This document shows positions 24,368 through 33,599 of a stretch of 40,884 nt of DNA, piece after piece. A program made the translations under genes and the position numbers. Within the stretch, counting starts at the first letter, position 1. Each line of letters opens with the position of its first letter. Where the stretch lies: assembly GCA_902790345.1 (NCBI GenBank), contig CADARO010000003.1, forward strand, positions 1 through 40,884, written 5' to 3'. The notes beneath the pieces are model-generated. The model made no database searches and was not told where the DNA came from. It saw nothing but the letters and a program-made list of their open reading frames with translations. The stretch is from an uncultured Eubacteriales bacterium (lineage in GTDB: Bacteria > Bacillota > Clostridia > Christensenellales > Aristaeellaceae).

Positions 24368-24401
24368 GGACTTCGAGCGCGCCTTAAGCGCGATGAAGTC
24401 C
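24368..24401. repeat. Nested inverted repeat downstream of asnS
   Basis: Outer arms GGACTTC / GAAGTCC with inner GCGC / GCGC around CCTTAA. It lies 40 nt past the asnS stop. Without a T tract it reads as repeat-like DNA or a transcript-stabilising hairpin. Confidence 0.5.
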
Positions 24402-24441
24402 GTGTATAGAAGCGAAGCGCCGGGTCGCGGGCCCTGCCCGC

Positions 24442-25839
24442 TTAGAATTCGGCGCTGCCGGTGGTGCGGGGGAAGGGCAGGACATCGCGAATGTTCGACA
24501 CGCCGGTGAGATACATCACCATGCGCTCGAAGCCCATGCCGAAGCCCGCGTGCTTCACGGAGCCGTACTTGCGCAGATCCAGATACCACCAGTAGTCCTT
24601 CAGATTCATGCCCAGCTCCTCAATGCGGGCGGACAGCACGTCCAGCCGCTCCTCGCGCTGGCTGCCGCCGCACAGCTCACCCACGCCGGGCACCAGCAGA
24701 TCCGCCGCCGCCACGGTCTTGCCGTCGTCGTTGGCGCGCATGTAGAAGGCCTTGATCTCCTTCGGATAGTCCGTCACGAACACCGGCCGGCCGAAGACAC
24801 GCTCGGTCAGATAGCGCTCATGCTCGGTCTGCAGATCGCAGCCCCAATAGGGCTTGTACTCAAACTCATGCCCGCACTCGGACAGGATCTTCACCGCCTC
24901 GGTATAGGTCACCCGGCCGAAGTCCGCGTCCCGCACGGCGGTGAGCCGGTCGATCAGGCCCTTTTCCACAAAGCTGTTCAGGAAGGCCAGCTCCTCCGGC
25001 GCCTCGGTGAGCACCGCGTCGATGATATACTTGATCATGTCCTCCTGCAGCTGCATGTCCTCCTCCAGCGTGGCGAAGGCGATCTCCGGCTCGATCATCC
25101 AGAACTCCGCCGCGTGACGCTGGGTGTTGCTGCGCTCGGCCCGGAAGGTGGGGCCGAAGGTGTACACCTTGCCAAAGGCCAGAGCCAGCGTCTCCGCGTT
25201 CAGCTGGCCGGACACCGTGAGGGAGACAGGCTTGCCGAAGAAATCCTGGGTGTAGTCCACCTTGCCGTCCTCCGTGCGGGGCAGATTCTCCAGATCCAGC
25301 GTGGTCACCTGGAACATCTCGCCCGCGCCTTCGGCGTCGCTGCCCGTGATCAGCGGGGTGTGCACATACACGAAGCCGCGATCGTGGAAGAAGCGATGAA
25401 TCGCCTGAGCCGCGATGGAGCGCACGCGATAGGTCGCCTGGAACAGATTCGCCCGGGGCCGCAGATGGGCGATGGTGCGCAGATACTCCAGCGTGTGGCG
25501 CTTCTTCTGCAGCGGATAGTCCGCCGGGCTCTCGCCCAGCACCGCCGCCTGCGCCGCCCGCAGCTCGAAGGGCTGCTTCATCTCCGGCGTCATCACCAGC
25601 GTGCCGCAGACCTCCAGCGACGCGCCCACGCCGATCTTCTTCACCAGCTCGCGGTAGTCGGAAAGCTCCGACTCGTCCAGAATGATTTGCAGGTTTTTGA
25701 AATAGCTTCCGTCGTTCAGCTCGACGAAGGCAAAGGTCTTCGACTCGCGCATGGTGCGCACCCAGCCGCTCACCTTCACGTTTTCCATGTTTTCAGCCGG
25801 TTTCGCGGCATAAAGCTCTTTGATCGTATAATCCGCCAT
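24442..25839 (-). CDS. asnS: Asparagine-tRNA ligase
   Basis: Class IIb aminoacyl-tRNA synthetase of 465 residues, charging tRNA-Asn in the cytoplasm. The N-terminal OB-fold anticodon-binding domain has [20 protein letters not shown]. Class II motif 1 falls around [20 protein letters not shown] and motif 2 around [20 protein letters not shown]. Motif 3 is [20 protein letters not shown] near the C-terminus. The AsnRS-specific end [11 protein letters not shown] is present. Its presence implies direct Asn-tRNA charging. ATG 25839 follows GGAGGG; the open frame extends five codons further without a better site. Single-gene unit with its own consensus promoter. Confidence 0.98.
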   Translation of the reverse strand: MADYTIKELYAAKPAENMENVKVSGWVRTMRESKTFAFVELNDGSYFKNLQIILDESELSDYRELVKKIGVGASLEVCGTLVMTPEMKQPFELRAAQAAVLGESPADYPLQKKRHTLEYLRTIAHLRPRANLFQATYRVRSIAAQAIHRFFHDRGFVYVHTPLITGSDAEGAGEMFQVTTLDLENLPRTEDGKVDYTQDFFGKPVSLTVSGQLNAETLALAFGKVYTFGPTFRAERSNTQRHAAEFWMIEPEIAFATLEEDMQLQEDMIKYIIDAVLTEAPEELAFLNSFVEKGLIDRLTAVRDADFGRVTYTEAVKILSECGHEFEYKPYWGCDLQTEHERYLTERVFGRPVFVTDYPKEIKAFYMRANDDGKTVAAADLLVPGVGELCGGSQREERLDVLSARIEELGMNLKDYWWYLDLRKYGSVKHAGFGMGFERMVMYLTGVSNIRDVLPFPRTTGSAEF

Positions 25840-25871
25840 CCGAAATCCCTCCAAAAACGATATGATGATTC

Positions 25872-25900
25872 ATTATATCCCGCAAACCTTATTTTGTAAA
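25872..25900 (-). promoter_or_regulatory. Promoter of asnS
   Basis: Minus strand TTTACA (25900-25895), 17 nt, TATAAT (25877-25872), 33 nt before the ATG. No T-box leader is present: the distance to the start codon is too short. Confidence 0.87.
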
Positions 25901-25911
25901 GCACGGGCTTG

Positions 25912-25955
25912 TAAAAGCAAGGCGCCCGCGCGGGCTTTTGAAGCGCCGCGCGGGC
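25912..25955 (-). terminator. Intrinsic terminator of the BspA-like gene
   Basis: Minus strand GCCCGCGCGG, 12-nt loop, CCGCGCGGGC (perfect 10-bp stem), then GCCTTGCTTTT. It lies between the stop at 25979 and the asnS promoter. Confidence 0.82.
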
Positions 25956-25978
25956 AAAATTCTCTCTTCGCTTCCACC

Positions 25979-28900
25979 TTACGGATTCTTCGTGGCGATA
26001 TTATGCGCCTGCGCCCAACTCTCAACCGGGCTGCCCGCAGGGCATTCGATGGTCACGACGCTGCCAGCGAAGGCCGTGTCGTCAATCTCCACCGGGTTGT
26101 CGGTGAGGATGCGCACCAGCGCGGCGCGCTTCAGCCCGGCAAAGGCGCGCTCGCCGATAAACTCCACGCCACCAGGCAATTCGTAAACATAGGCCGACGT
26201 GCCGGCGAACGCTTCAGTCTCAACGCGATTCACGAACGGCGGCAGGATCAAAACGGTCCTCTCCGCACCGGCGTCGAGATAGACCACGGCGCAGCCGTTT
26301 TCCAAAGCCCAGCTCGCCGCGGCGGAGCCCTCATAGCAGCGCACGACAGGCGCCGACTCAAATACGTTACTGTAAAGCCTGGTGGCCACGCCCAACACAG
26401 TGACCTCCGCCAGATTCGTGCATCCGGAAAAGGCGGAGTTGCCGACGAACGAAACGCTGTCGGGTATCGTGATTTCAGTCAGACTCGCGCAGCCCGTGAA
26501 GGCATATGCCCCTACAGCACCCACGCCATCTTCCAGAACAACTTCCGACAGGCCCGCACAATTCTCGAAGGCTCTCACATAAACCGTGGAAACACCACCC
26601 GGAATGACAATCCGCCGCAGGCTGACGCACTCATTGAAGGTGTTGGCGTAAACCACCGAAATGCCCCGGGAAATCCTGACATCGGCCAGGCTGGAACAAT
26701 ACTCAAACGCAAATCCACCCAAATCGGTCACGCTGTCCGGCATGTCAAGACTGGTGAGATCGCGGCATCCCACGAACGCACCGTCGCCGATTCGGTTCAA
26801 CGTGTCCGGAAGGCTGATGTCCGCGAGGGTGACGCAACCCGCGAAAGCGGCGTTTCCGATGGATGTGACGCCGGATCCGACGCGAACTTGCTTGACCGCG
26901 CTGCCCCAGGGGGCCGCGTTGTCATACAGCCGCGCCTCCTCATCCACCAGGATGAAGTAGTAATCCTGCATGTCTCCCGTGCCCTCAATGGTCAGAAGGC
27001 CATTCACATCCAGTGCCCAGATCAGGTTCTGCCCATCGCCTGACGCGCCGCAGAAGCCCGAGTCGAAGACACCTTCCGTCGGGTCAAAGTACCGGATCGG
27101 ATAACCATTGCTCAAAGCCCAGGCCGCGGCGTCGGATCCTTCGGCGCAGTGAATGATGGGCGTATCAGGATCTGTCCTGACCACATTGTCTCCGAATGCC
27201 GTGACCATGCCGAAGAAGAATACGTCCTTCAGGTTATAGCAGTCGAGCGCTTCGGTTCCAATGCTGATGACATCCTTTGGAATAATCAGCTTCGACAGGT
27301 TAAAGCAACCTACGAACGCGCGCTCGCCGATGCTCGTGAGGCTATTCGGGAACGACACGCTGGTCATTCCGCCGCAGCTGGCAAAGGCATAAGCTCCCAC
27401 ACGGGCGACGCCCTCGGGAAGCTCGACCTTTCCACCCCGACCCGCCGGCCAGGCAACCAACTCCATGTCTGCCGTGTAAAGCGCCCCGTCCACGGCACGA
27501 TAAGCGCTGTTTGCGGACGAAACCCCGATGGAGCGGATTTGAGAACAGAATTGGAACGGATTGTAGTCAATCTGGCTGACACTGGCCGGAATGAAGATCT
27601 CCCGCAGTGCCCCGCAGCCATAGAATGCTTCGGCGCCCAGGCGCTCCAGGCCCTCCGGCAACTGGACGGCGCTCAGATTCTCGCAACTGGCAAAGGCGCG
27701 CTCGCCGATGCTCTTCAGCCCGATGGGCAGCTCGATGTCAGTCAGCGCCTTGCAGCAGTTGAAGGCCTCATCGCCTATGCTGATCAAGGCGTCTGGGATG
27801 GAGACGCTTTCCAGGCTCTCGCACCATTCAAAAGCACTCTGCTCAATGACCGCGACGCCCTGGGGAATGACCACCCGCGTGAGGCTGGAACAGTTGCCGA
27901 AGGCATAATAGCCGATGGCTTGCAGGTTGTCGGGCAGATCCACGCTGGTCAGGCTTGCACAGCCGCTGAAAGCGGTGTCGCCAATGGAGGTCACGCTGTC
28001 AGCTATGTGGGCTTCTGTCATGTTTGCACAGTCGCGGAAGGCCCATCTGCTGATGTTCGTGACGCCCTGATTGACGATAAGGCTCTTGACAGCCTTGTAA
28101 TCCCACGGCCTTGCGTAGCCCAGAAAATCCTTCATGTCTCCCGTGCCGCTGATCATCAGCACACCCTGCTCGTCCAGCATCCAGGCGACGTTTCTGCCTC
28201 CGTTCTCACTGCCGCAGTAACCGCCGTTGTATTCAATCGGATAGCCAATTCTCATGGCCCATTCCGCCACGGCGGAACCTTCGATGCAATGGATGGTGGG
28301 GCTGCCGGCAAACACCCAGTCGCCAAAGGTCACGCTGTCTCCCAGTACCACCACGTCCGTAAGAGAAGTGCATTCGCTGAAGGCGTAGTTGCTGACACTG
28401 GCGACGCCCGCCTCAATGACGACCTTCCTGAGGCCACTGTCCCAAGGGGCGTCGGTCACGTTCTCGCCGATGAACACAAACTCCCGCATAGCCCCTTCAC
28501 CCCGAATCGTCAACACCATGTCATCGCTCAGGGACCAGGTCAGATTGCTTTCGCCTTCCTCCGCCCCGCAGACCCCGCTGGAGGCGTAGAGATAGACAAC
28601 ATGATAGCTGTCTGTCAGTTCACGGGCGGCATAGCTGCCCTTATAGCAGTAAACGGTCAGCTCGTCTGTCTGCGGGAAGGGATATCCGCTCAGACTGACA
28701 ACGCTGTCCGGAATGAAGACCTTTCTCAGGTCATCGCAGTCGTCGAAGGCATACGAACCAATGCTGATCATGCCCTCTGGAAACGTTACCTCCGTGAGAG
28801 CGTCGCAATTCACGAAGGCTCCATTGCCAATGGTAATCAAGCCCTCTGGCAGCGTCAGCCGCGTGAGCCCAAAGCAGTTTTGGAAGGCGTTGTCCCCAAT

Positions 28901-30592
28901 GCTGACCACGCCGTCCGGGATGGTGATCTCACTCAGGCTTTCGCAATTAGAGAACGCAGCCTGCTCGATCGTTCCCAGGTTTCGGGACAGCGTGACAGCA
29001 GAAAGGCTTGTGCATTCACTGAACGCATAGTATCCAATCGTCAGAACGCTGTCCGGGATCATCACGCTTTCCAGGCTGACGCAATTGGCGAAGACGTTGC
29101 TTCCCACAACCTCCAGTCCCTCGTTCAGCATCACATTTTTCAAATTGCGGCACTCGAAGAATGCGGCCTCGTCAATGTGCACCACGTTTCCAGGAATCAC
29201 AATGGATGTCAGTGCTTCGCAATAAGCGAAGGCGAATTCGCCAATCCACGAAACACTGTCCGGAATGGAAACCTCCCTCAGGCTGACGCATGAGTTAAAG
29301 GTTCCAGCACCAATACCCATGACGCCCTCCGCAATGGTTACGCTGGTCAGATCCGGATAAATGGAGAAGCTAACGTTCTCAATGACGTCGCTGCCGGTGA
29401 TCGTGATGTCCGACAGAGGGCAGGTTTGAAATGATGTCTGGTTGAAACACTGCGCCGCGCAGCTGACACTGGTCAGGTGAGGGCACAGGGCAAAGGCTTC
29501 CTCCCCCACGAAGGTCACGCTGTCCGATATTTCCACCTCGGTCAGAAAGGGGCAGTCCAGAAAGGCGTAGGAGCAGATGCCTGTTACGCCGTCTTCAATC
29601 ACGATCTTGCGCACCGCGTCTTTTGCCAGCGGCGTGTCATCTCCCATCTGTATATCCCCCGTGCCACTGATGGTGAGCACACCCTGATCATTCAGGCTCC
29701 ATGTAACGTTGCTCCCCTCCGCGCCGCAGGATCCGCTGTTGTAGGCTACCGGATAGTTCTTCTCCTGGGCCCAGGCGGCAGCGGTGGAATTGGGGAAACA
29801 GTGAACCACAGGCGTAGAAACCGTCACCGCGGAGGCGTCAAAGGCGGTGTTCATGCCCAGCGCCGTGATATTGGACAGGCCATAGCAGCGGGCAAAGGCG
29901 GATGGGCCCACACTGGTCACGCTGGCGGGTATGGTGACGCGCTCCAGACCACATCTCGTGAAGGCGTAACGCGCCACAACGCCCACACCCTCCTCAATGC
30001 AGACATTCATCAGGCCACCGCAGTTTTCGAAGGCGTAGGCGTAGACGCCCTCCACGCTCCCCGGAATCACAATGCTGTTCAGGCTGTAGCAGTTTGAAAA
30101 CGTGCGCTGATAAATCGCCGCGAGATTTTTCGACAGTGTCACATCGGTCAGCATGGAGCAGCGCTGGAAGGCCTGGGCGCCCACAGTGGTCACACTATCC
30201 GGAAAAACGACCTTTTCCAACTCAGCACAGTCCGCGAAGGCGCTCTGACCGATTTCGACGACGCCGTAAGGAAGCGAAACCTCCTTCAGAGCGGCGCACC
30301 CCGCAAAGGCGCCAACGCCAATCCGCGTCACGCCCTCGCCGATGACAGCCCTGGTGACGCCGTCTCCCCAGGGCGCCGTGTTTACCATGGTTTCAGGTTC
30401 GTCGGTGGCCTGCAGAGGATAATCCGACATGTCACCCATGCCTTCGATGGTGAGCACACCTTCGTCGTCCAGCGACCAGGTCAGGTTGTCGCCGTTCGCA
30501 CCGCAGGAGCCGCTGCTCGCCGCGGTGGCCGCCATCGGCAGAATCGCCGCCAGCAGCGTCAGAATCAGGATCATCCAAAACAGCTTCTTCAT
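25979..30592 (-). CDS. Large secreted BspA-like leucine-rich-repeat protein
   Basis: Exported protein of 1537 residues with signal peptide MKKLFWMILILTLLAAILPM. It is built from many LRR_5 (BspA / TpLRR) repeats of about 23 residues, typified by SVTSIGDTAFSGCASLTSVD. Five copies of a separate module of type CGA-G-NLTWSLDDEGVLTI-G-GDM appear at about residues 29, 284, 672, 790 and 1176. Arrays often close with a CxEGSxAAxWAxxNGYPI-type segment. BspA-like proteins of oral and gut microbes bind host extracellular matrix or other bacteria. No LPXTG, transmembrane tail or SLH domain is seen, so it is released or held non-covalently. Base composition is visibly less GC-rich than the neighbours, and internal repeats make recombination likely. 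ATG 30592 follows GAGGAAGAG. Single-gene unit. Confidence 0.93.
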   Translation of the reverse strand: MKKLFWMILILTLLAAILPMAATAASSGSCGANGDNLTWSLDDEGVLTIEGMGDMSDYPLQATDEPETMVNTAPWGDGVTRAVIGEGVTRIGVGAFAGCAALKEVSLPYGVVEIGQSAFADCAELEKVVFPDSVTTVGAQAFQRCSMLTDVTLSKNLAAIYQRTFSNCYSLNSIVIPGSVEGVYAYAFENCGGLMNVCIEEGVGVVARYAFTRCGLERVTIPASVTSVGPSAFARCYGLSNITALGMNTAFDASAVTVSTPVVHCFPNSTAAAWAQEKNYPVAYNSGSCGAEGSNVTWSLNDQGVLTISGTGDIQMGDDTPLAKDAVRKIVIEDGVTGICSYAFLDCPFLTEVEISDSVTFVGEEAFALCPHLTSVSCAAQCFNQTSFQTCPLSDITITGSDVIENVSFSIYPDLTSVTIAEGVMGIGAGTFNSCVSLREVSIPDSVSWIGEFAFAYCEALTSIVIPGNVVHIDEAAFFECRNLKNVMLNEGLEVVGSNVFANCVSLESVMIPDSVLTIGYYAFSECTSLSAVTLSRNLGTIEQAAFSNCESLSEITIPDGVVSIGDNAFQNCFGLTRLTLPEGLITIGNGAFVNCDALTEVTFPEGMISIGSYAFDDCDDLRKVFIPDSVVSLSGYPFPQTDELTVYCYKGSYAARELTDSYHVVYLYASSGVCGAEEGESNLTWSLSDDMVLTIRGEGAMREFVFIGENVTDAPWDSGLRKVVIEAGVASVSNYAFSECTSLTDVVVLGDSVTFGDWVFAGSPTIHCIEGSAVAEWAMRIGYPIEYNGGYCGSENGGRNVAWMLDEQGVLMISGTGDMKDFLGYARPWDYKAVKSLIVNQGVTNISRWAFRDCANMTEAHIADSVTSIGDTAFSGCASLTSVDLPDNLQAIGYYAFGNCSSLTRVVIPQGVAVIEQSAFEWCESLESVSIPDALISIGDEAFNCCKALTDIELPIGLKSIGERAFASCENLSAVQLPEGLERLGAEAFYGCGALREIFIPASVSQIDYNPFQFCSQIRSIGVSSANSAYRAVDGALYTADMELVAWPAGRGGKVELPEGVARVGAYAFASCGGMTSVSFPNSLTSIGERAFVGCFNLSKLIIPKDVISIGTEALDCYNLKDVFFFGMVTAFGDNVVRTDPDTPIIHCAEGSDAAAWALSNGYPIRYFDPTEGVFDSGFCGASGDGQNLIWALDVNGLLTIEGTGDMQDYYFILVDEEARLYDNAAPWGSAVKQVRVGSGVTSIGNAAFAGCVTLADISLPDTLNRIGDGAFVGCRDLTSLDMPDSVTDLGGFAFEYCSSLADVRISRGISVVYANTFNECVSLRRIVIPGGVSTVYVRAFENCAGLSEVVLEDGVGAVGAYAFTGCASLTEITIPDSVSFVGNSAFSGCTNLAEVTVLGVATRLYSNVFESAPVVRCYEGSAAASWALENGCAVVYLDAGAERTVLILPPFVNRVETEAFAGTSAYVYELPGGVEFIGERAFAGLKRAALVRILTDNPVEIDDTAFAGSVVTIECPAGSPVESWAQAHNIATKNP

Positions 30593-30650
30593 CGTCTCAT
30601 CTCTTCCTCAGTCGCCCGTTCACAGCAAACGTTCATTTTGCCTTTATTGT

Positions 30651-30678
30651 ATCATACATTTACCATATATATTGTTAA
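30651..30678 (-). promoter_or_regulatory. Promoter of the BspA-like gene
   Basis: Minus strand TTAACA (30678-30673), 16 nt, TATGAT (30656-30651), in an AT-rich patch with a TATATAT run in the spacer. An overlapping TGATACAAT at 30653-30646 is an alternative extended -10. Confidence 0.7.
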
Positions 30679-30715
30679 AATTTCCATTACAATTCAACAA
30701 CAAGCACTCAAACGC

Positions 30716-30749
30716 AAAAAGCGGCGTCTTCCAGCTGGGAAAGCGCCGC
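30716..30749 (-). terminator. Intrinsic terminator of the MFS/EamA operon
   Basis: Minus strand GCGGCG...TTCC, 5-nt loop, GGAA...CGCCGC with a small internal mismatch, followed by TTTTT. It begins 16 nt after the stop at 30765. Confidence 0.88.
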
Positions 30750-30764
30750 GAACGATATGCCTTT

Positions 30765-31664
30765 TTACCCCTTCTCCCCCTCCGCGAAGAAGTTCACGCC
30801 CCACACGCCCAAAAGAATCAGCGCGAAGGCCAGAAGACTCACCGGCGTGAAGGGATCCTTCATAATCACGATGCCGGACAGCACCGACACCACCGTGGAC
30901 AGGCTGGTGAAGATGGTCGAGCGGGCCACCGGCAACCGCGACAGGGAATAATTCGACAGAAGATACGCCCCCACCGACGCCACCGCGCCCAGATACACGA
31001 TCGAGACGATGAAATTCGGATGGGAGAGCGCCGCGCCCAGCGCCGCGAACGTGCCGCCCCGATACTGAATCACCGCCAGCGCCGCGAAGAACACAAAGCC
31101 CACCGTGAACATCACGTATGTCAGCTCGAAGGGGGTGTAGGTCTTCGTCAGCCGCCGCACCAGGATGGTGTAATACGCCCCGGAAAAATACGCGCCCAGC
31201 AGGCACAGGCAGCCCAGCAGCGTGTTCTGCCCGCCGCCTCCGCCCAGCGACACCAGCATCACGCCGGCGATGGTGACCAGAATGGCCACCCACTGCTTCA
31301 CGTTCGGCCGCTCCCGCAGCAGCACCGCGCCAAGCACCGCCGAAAACACCGGACTCACCGAGGACACCATGCCGGTGAAGGAGGTGGAGGTGTACTTGAG
31401 GCCGTAGTTCTCCAGCACGAAGTACAGCGCCGGCTGCAAAAGCCCCAGCAGGATGGGCCCCACAAGGCTCTTGCCCCGCAGATTCAGCTTCAAAACGCCC
31501 GTGGCCGTGAGGATGTTCAGGGCGATCAGCGTGACGCTAAACCGGGCGCACAGGAGAATCGCCGGCTCGGCCACCTCCAGCGCCATCTTGGAAAAGAGAT
31601 AGCTCAGCCCGAAGATCGTGTAGGCGACGCCCGCCGCCAGCATGCCCTTTTTCTCTTCGCTCAT
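30765..31664 (-). CDS. EamA/DMT-family transporter
   Basis: Drug/metabolite transporter superfamily membrane protein of 299 residues with ten hydrophobic segments in two EamA halves. The first half starts MLAAGVAYTIFGLSYLFSKM and includes TSTSFTGMVSSVSPVFSAVL. The second starts LLGCLCLLGAYFSGAYYTIL and ends SLLAFALILLGVWGVNFFAE. EamA proteins usually export amino acids, nucleotides or sugars; the substrate cannot be told here. ATG 31664 overlaps the upstream MFS stop (ATGA), so translation is coupled. The preceding open frame extension is a shadow of the MFS gene. Confidence 0.94.
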   Translation of the reverse strand: MSEEKKGMLAAGVAYTIFGLSYLFSKMALEVAEPAILLCARFSVTLIALNILTATGVLKLNLRGKSLVGPILLGLLQPALYFVLENYGLKYTSTSFTGMVSSVSPVFSAVLGAVLLRERPNVKQWVAILVTIAGVMLVSLGGGGGQNTLLGCLCLLGAYFSGAYYTILVRRLTKTYTPFELTYVMFTVGFVFFAALAVIQYRGGTFAALGAALSHPNFIVSIVYLGAVASVGAYLLSNYSLSRLPVARSTIFTSLSTVVSVLSGIVIMKDPFTPVSLLAFALILLGVWGVNFFAEGEKG

Positions 31665-33106
31665 ACGCCGCCTCTGTTTTTCAGCCGCGCGACGATCTGC
31701 CGAAGGGTCCGCCTCGGCTGCCTCGCGGTCTTGAATTTCGCCTCCCGCGCGATCTGCTCCACCGTGGCGATGTCCTCGTCCCGGGTGAAGGAGCGCCAGC
31801 GGGTGAACAGGATCAGGCCCATGGCCAGGATGGTCACCGCGCGCATGAGGGTGGTGAACTGCACGGCGTACACGTTCATGCCCAGCATGTAGACCGTGCC
31901 GTCGCCGGTGATGGAGCTCACCGCCGTGCCGGTCAACAGGCCCAGGAAGGCGCAGATGTTGCAGCCGATGATGTTGAAGGCAATGCAGGCGGTGGAATTC
32001 TCCTCCGGCAGGTTCATATACAGGATGTTGGCGTAGCTCAGGTTCAGGCCCACCGACAGCACGTTCTGCACGAAGCACATGGGCACGAACAGATACGCCC
32101 GCTCCGGGGTCATGAAGAAGTAGATGACCTCCGTGGGCACCCAGAACAGGCAGGCGATGCCGAAGGTCTTGATCCAAGAAAAGCGCCTCAGCACCCGGCG
32201 CCAGGGGCCGGAGAGCAGCAGCAGGATCACCGTGTACATGGCGGACATCAGGTTGATGAGGGTGTAGCGGAAGTGCATGTGGTTCAGCAGGTGATAGTTC
32301 CACAGGCCGTTGTTCAGGTTGGCGATGTAGTTCCAGCAGAACATCATGATCATGCACATGAGGAACTTGCGGTGTTTGAAGGGCACGGTGAAGGCGTCGG
32401 TGAGCTTCATCTTCTTCCCGTCGTCGCTGGGCGAGAAGTCCTTGGCCCGCAGCTGCACCATGGTCTCGGTCACCACCAGGGCGAAGGCCAGATAGCGGAA
32501 GCCCAGGATCAGCGTGTTCTGATAGGGCGAGCCGGCGATGGCGTCGGTGAGCACGCCGCTGAACAGCAGGATGATGGTGGACATGATGGAGCTGAAAATC
32601 TGGCAGAGGGCCAGATAGCGGGTGCGGCGCTCGTTGTCCTTGGGGAAGAACTGATAGAACCACACCGTGATGCCCGGGCTGAAGGGGGCGTACACCGCGT
32701 AGGCGAAGAACAGGATCACGGCGAAGCACACCAGCCGCGCCCCGGGATCGATGACGAACTGGGGCATCATCGTGGTGGCCACGATATACATGAAGTAGAA
32801 GTAGATCTTCGAGCCGATGAGGATGTACTTTCGGCGCTTTTTGTCGAAGCGCGACAGGAGCTTCGAGGAAAAGATGCTGGTGAGATTGGCGATATAGGGG
32901 ATGAAGGTGATGATGCCGACGCCGGTGATGGAGATGCCGTACATCGACAGGAAGCCGGTATAGAATATACCGGTGATGAACACGTTGTAGAACGCGGCCA
33001 GCAGCGTGCAGGTCAGGTTGATGGTGCGGCCTTTGGCCATGTCGTCCCGGGTGTTGAAAATATCGGTGAAGGAGATTCTGAATGCCTCAACGCGCGTCTT
33101 CCACAT
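31661..33106 (-). CDS. MFS-type transporter
   Basis: Polytopic membrane protein of 481 residues with about twelve hydrophobic segments, for example TINLTCTLLAAFYNVFITGI, LVCFAVILFFAYAVYAPFSP and AVTILAMGLILFTRW. The character resembles major facilitator proteins of the VC/GPH-like groups seen beside carbohydrate genes in Clostridia, but no subfamily motif is decisive. A conserved-looking stretch is FSPGITVWFYQFFPKDNERR. ATG 33106 (MWKTRVEAFRISF) is preferred to the ATG at 33127, because GAGGTGA lies seven nt upstream and inside the longer version. First gene of a two-gene operon with the EamA transporter. The C-terminal tail is basic (TARQPRRTLRQIVARLKNR). Confidence 0.9.
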   Translation of the reverse strand: MWKTRVEAFRISFTDIFNTRDDMAKGRTINLTCTLLAAFYNVFITGIFYTGFLSMYGISITGVGIITFIPYIANLTSIFSSKLLSRFDKKRRKYILIGSKIYFYFMYIVATTMMPQFVIDPGARLVCFAVILFFAYAVYAPFSPGITVWFYQFFPKDNERRTRYLALCQIFSSIMSTIILLFSGVLTDAIAGSPYQNTLILGFRYLAFALVVTETMVQLRAKDFSPSDDGKKMKLTDAFTVPFKHRKFLMCMIMMFCWNYIANLNNGLWNYHLLNHMHFRYTLINLMSAMYTVILLLLSGPWRRVLRRFSWIKTFGIACLFWVPTEVIYFFMTPERAYLFVPMCFVQNVLSVGLNLSYANILYMNLPEENSTACIAFNIIGCNICAFLGLLTGTAVSSITGDGTVYMLGMNVYAVQFTTLMRAVTILAMGLILFTRWRSFTRDEDIATVEQIAREAKFKTARQPRRTLRQIVARLKNRGGV

Positions 33107-33143
33107 ATCCGGCTCACCTCGCGGCATATTCTCTTATGGCCGC

Positions 33144-33172
33144 ATTGTAGCATACCCGGGGAGGGAGTTCAA
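33144..33172 (-). promoter_or_regulatory. Promoter of the MFS/EamA operon
   Basis: Minus strand TTGAAC (33172-33167), 17 nt, TACAAT (33149-33144), with TG one base before the -10 (extended -10). Confidence 0.85.
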
Positions 33173-33202
33173 TATGTGCGCGGAAATTTAGCCTGAGTTC
33201 AA

Positions 33203-33242
33203 AAAACATAACCCGTGTTCGATTCACCCCCAAAACATAACC
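33203..33242 (+). repeat. Direct repeat AAAACATAACC upstream of the dap promoter
   Basis: Identical 11-mers at 33203-33213 and 33232-33242, start-to-start 29 nt. They lie just upstream of the -35 box at 33253 and between two divergent promoters, a placement typical of regulator binding sites. No regulator gene is adjacent. Confidence 0.5.
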
Positions 33243-33252
33243 ATTCCCCTCA

Positions 33253-33281
33253 TTGACAGCCCCCCATATTTATGTTAGCAT
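33253..33281 (+). promoter_or_regulatory. Promoter of the lysine/DAP operon
   Basis: TTGACA (33253-33258), 17 nt, TAGCAT (33276-33281), with TGT immediately before the -10 (extended -10). Transcription would begin close to the 5' arm of the lysine riboswitch. Confidence 0.85.
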
Positions 33282-33296
33282 ATCACCAACCGAATA

Positions 33297-33479
33297 TTGC
33301 AGTTAAAGGATAGAGGCGCAATTGTCATCAGTAGCGCTGACGGAACAGGCTTCGCAGGGCCGTTGTCAGCGCGAAAGGGGCCGTTGCCGAAGAGGGAGAG
33401 GCGTGCGACCTCCCGTCTGGGCGAGCGGAGAACATCCGCCCGACTGCCGCATTTGTGGAGCGCTATGTATTAATTGTAA
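33297..33479 (+). ncRNA. Lysine (L-box) riboswitch
   Basis: The conserved L-box landmarks are present in order: AGGATAGAGGCGC at the 5' side, AGTAGCGCTGACGG, GCGCGAAAGGGGCCGTTGCC with GAAGAG, a CTGGG segment, ACTGCCGC, and the closing TGGAGCGCTAT. The P1 arms TTGCAGTTAA (33297-33306) and TTAATTGTAA (33470-33479) pair with wobbles. Ligand-bound RNA is expected to favour the downstream terminator, shutting off DAP/lysine synthesis when lysine is plentiful. The 490 nt between the MFS start and dapA hold this element, its terminator, both promoters and the direct repeat, and no gene. Confidence 0.95.
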
Positions 33480-33529
33480 GCCACCCGCCCGCCCTCATCG
33501 CCGCGCGGGGGCCCGTTTCAGTTAACACA

Positions 33530-33561
33530 CAGCGAATGCCGAATGCATTTGCTGTTTTTTT
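33530..33561 (+). terminator. Riboswitch-controlled intrinsic terminator
   Basis: CAGCGAATGC, loop CGAAT, GCATTTGCTG (10 bp with one G-T wobble), followed by seven T. It lies about 50 nt after the lysine aptamer and 39 nt before the dapA start, where a transcription-attenuating terminator is expected. Confidence 0.95.
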
Positions 33562-33599
33562 GCAATGGGCGGTGCAACAAAAGAAGGAGGATTCACCCC

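Noticed and set aside
25840..25871. T-box leader for asnS
   Set aside because: The promoter lies only 33 nt before the start codon, leaving no room for a T-box.
27149..29293. A 714-codon plus-strand open frame opposite the BspA-like gene
   Set aside because: Its apparent repeats mirror the leucine-rich repeats on the other strand; no start signals.
25979..30592. Regularly spaced repeats considered as a CRISPR array
   Set aside because: The periodicity (about 69 nt) is that of protein leucine-rich repeats in one long open frame; units are degenerate and not separated by unique spacers.
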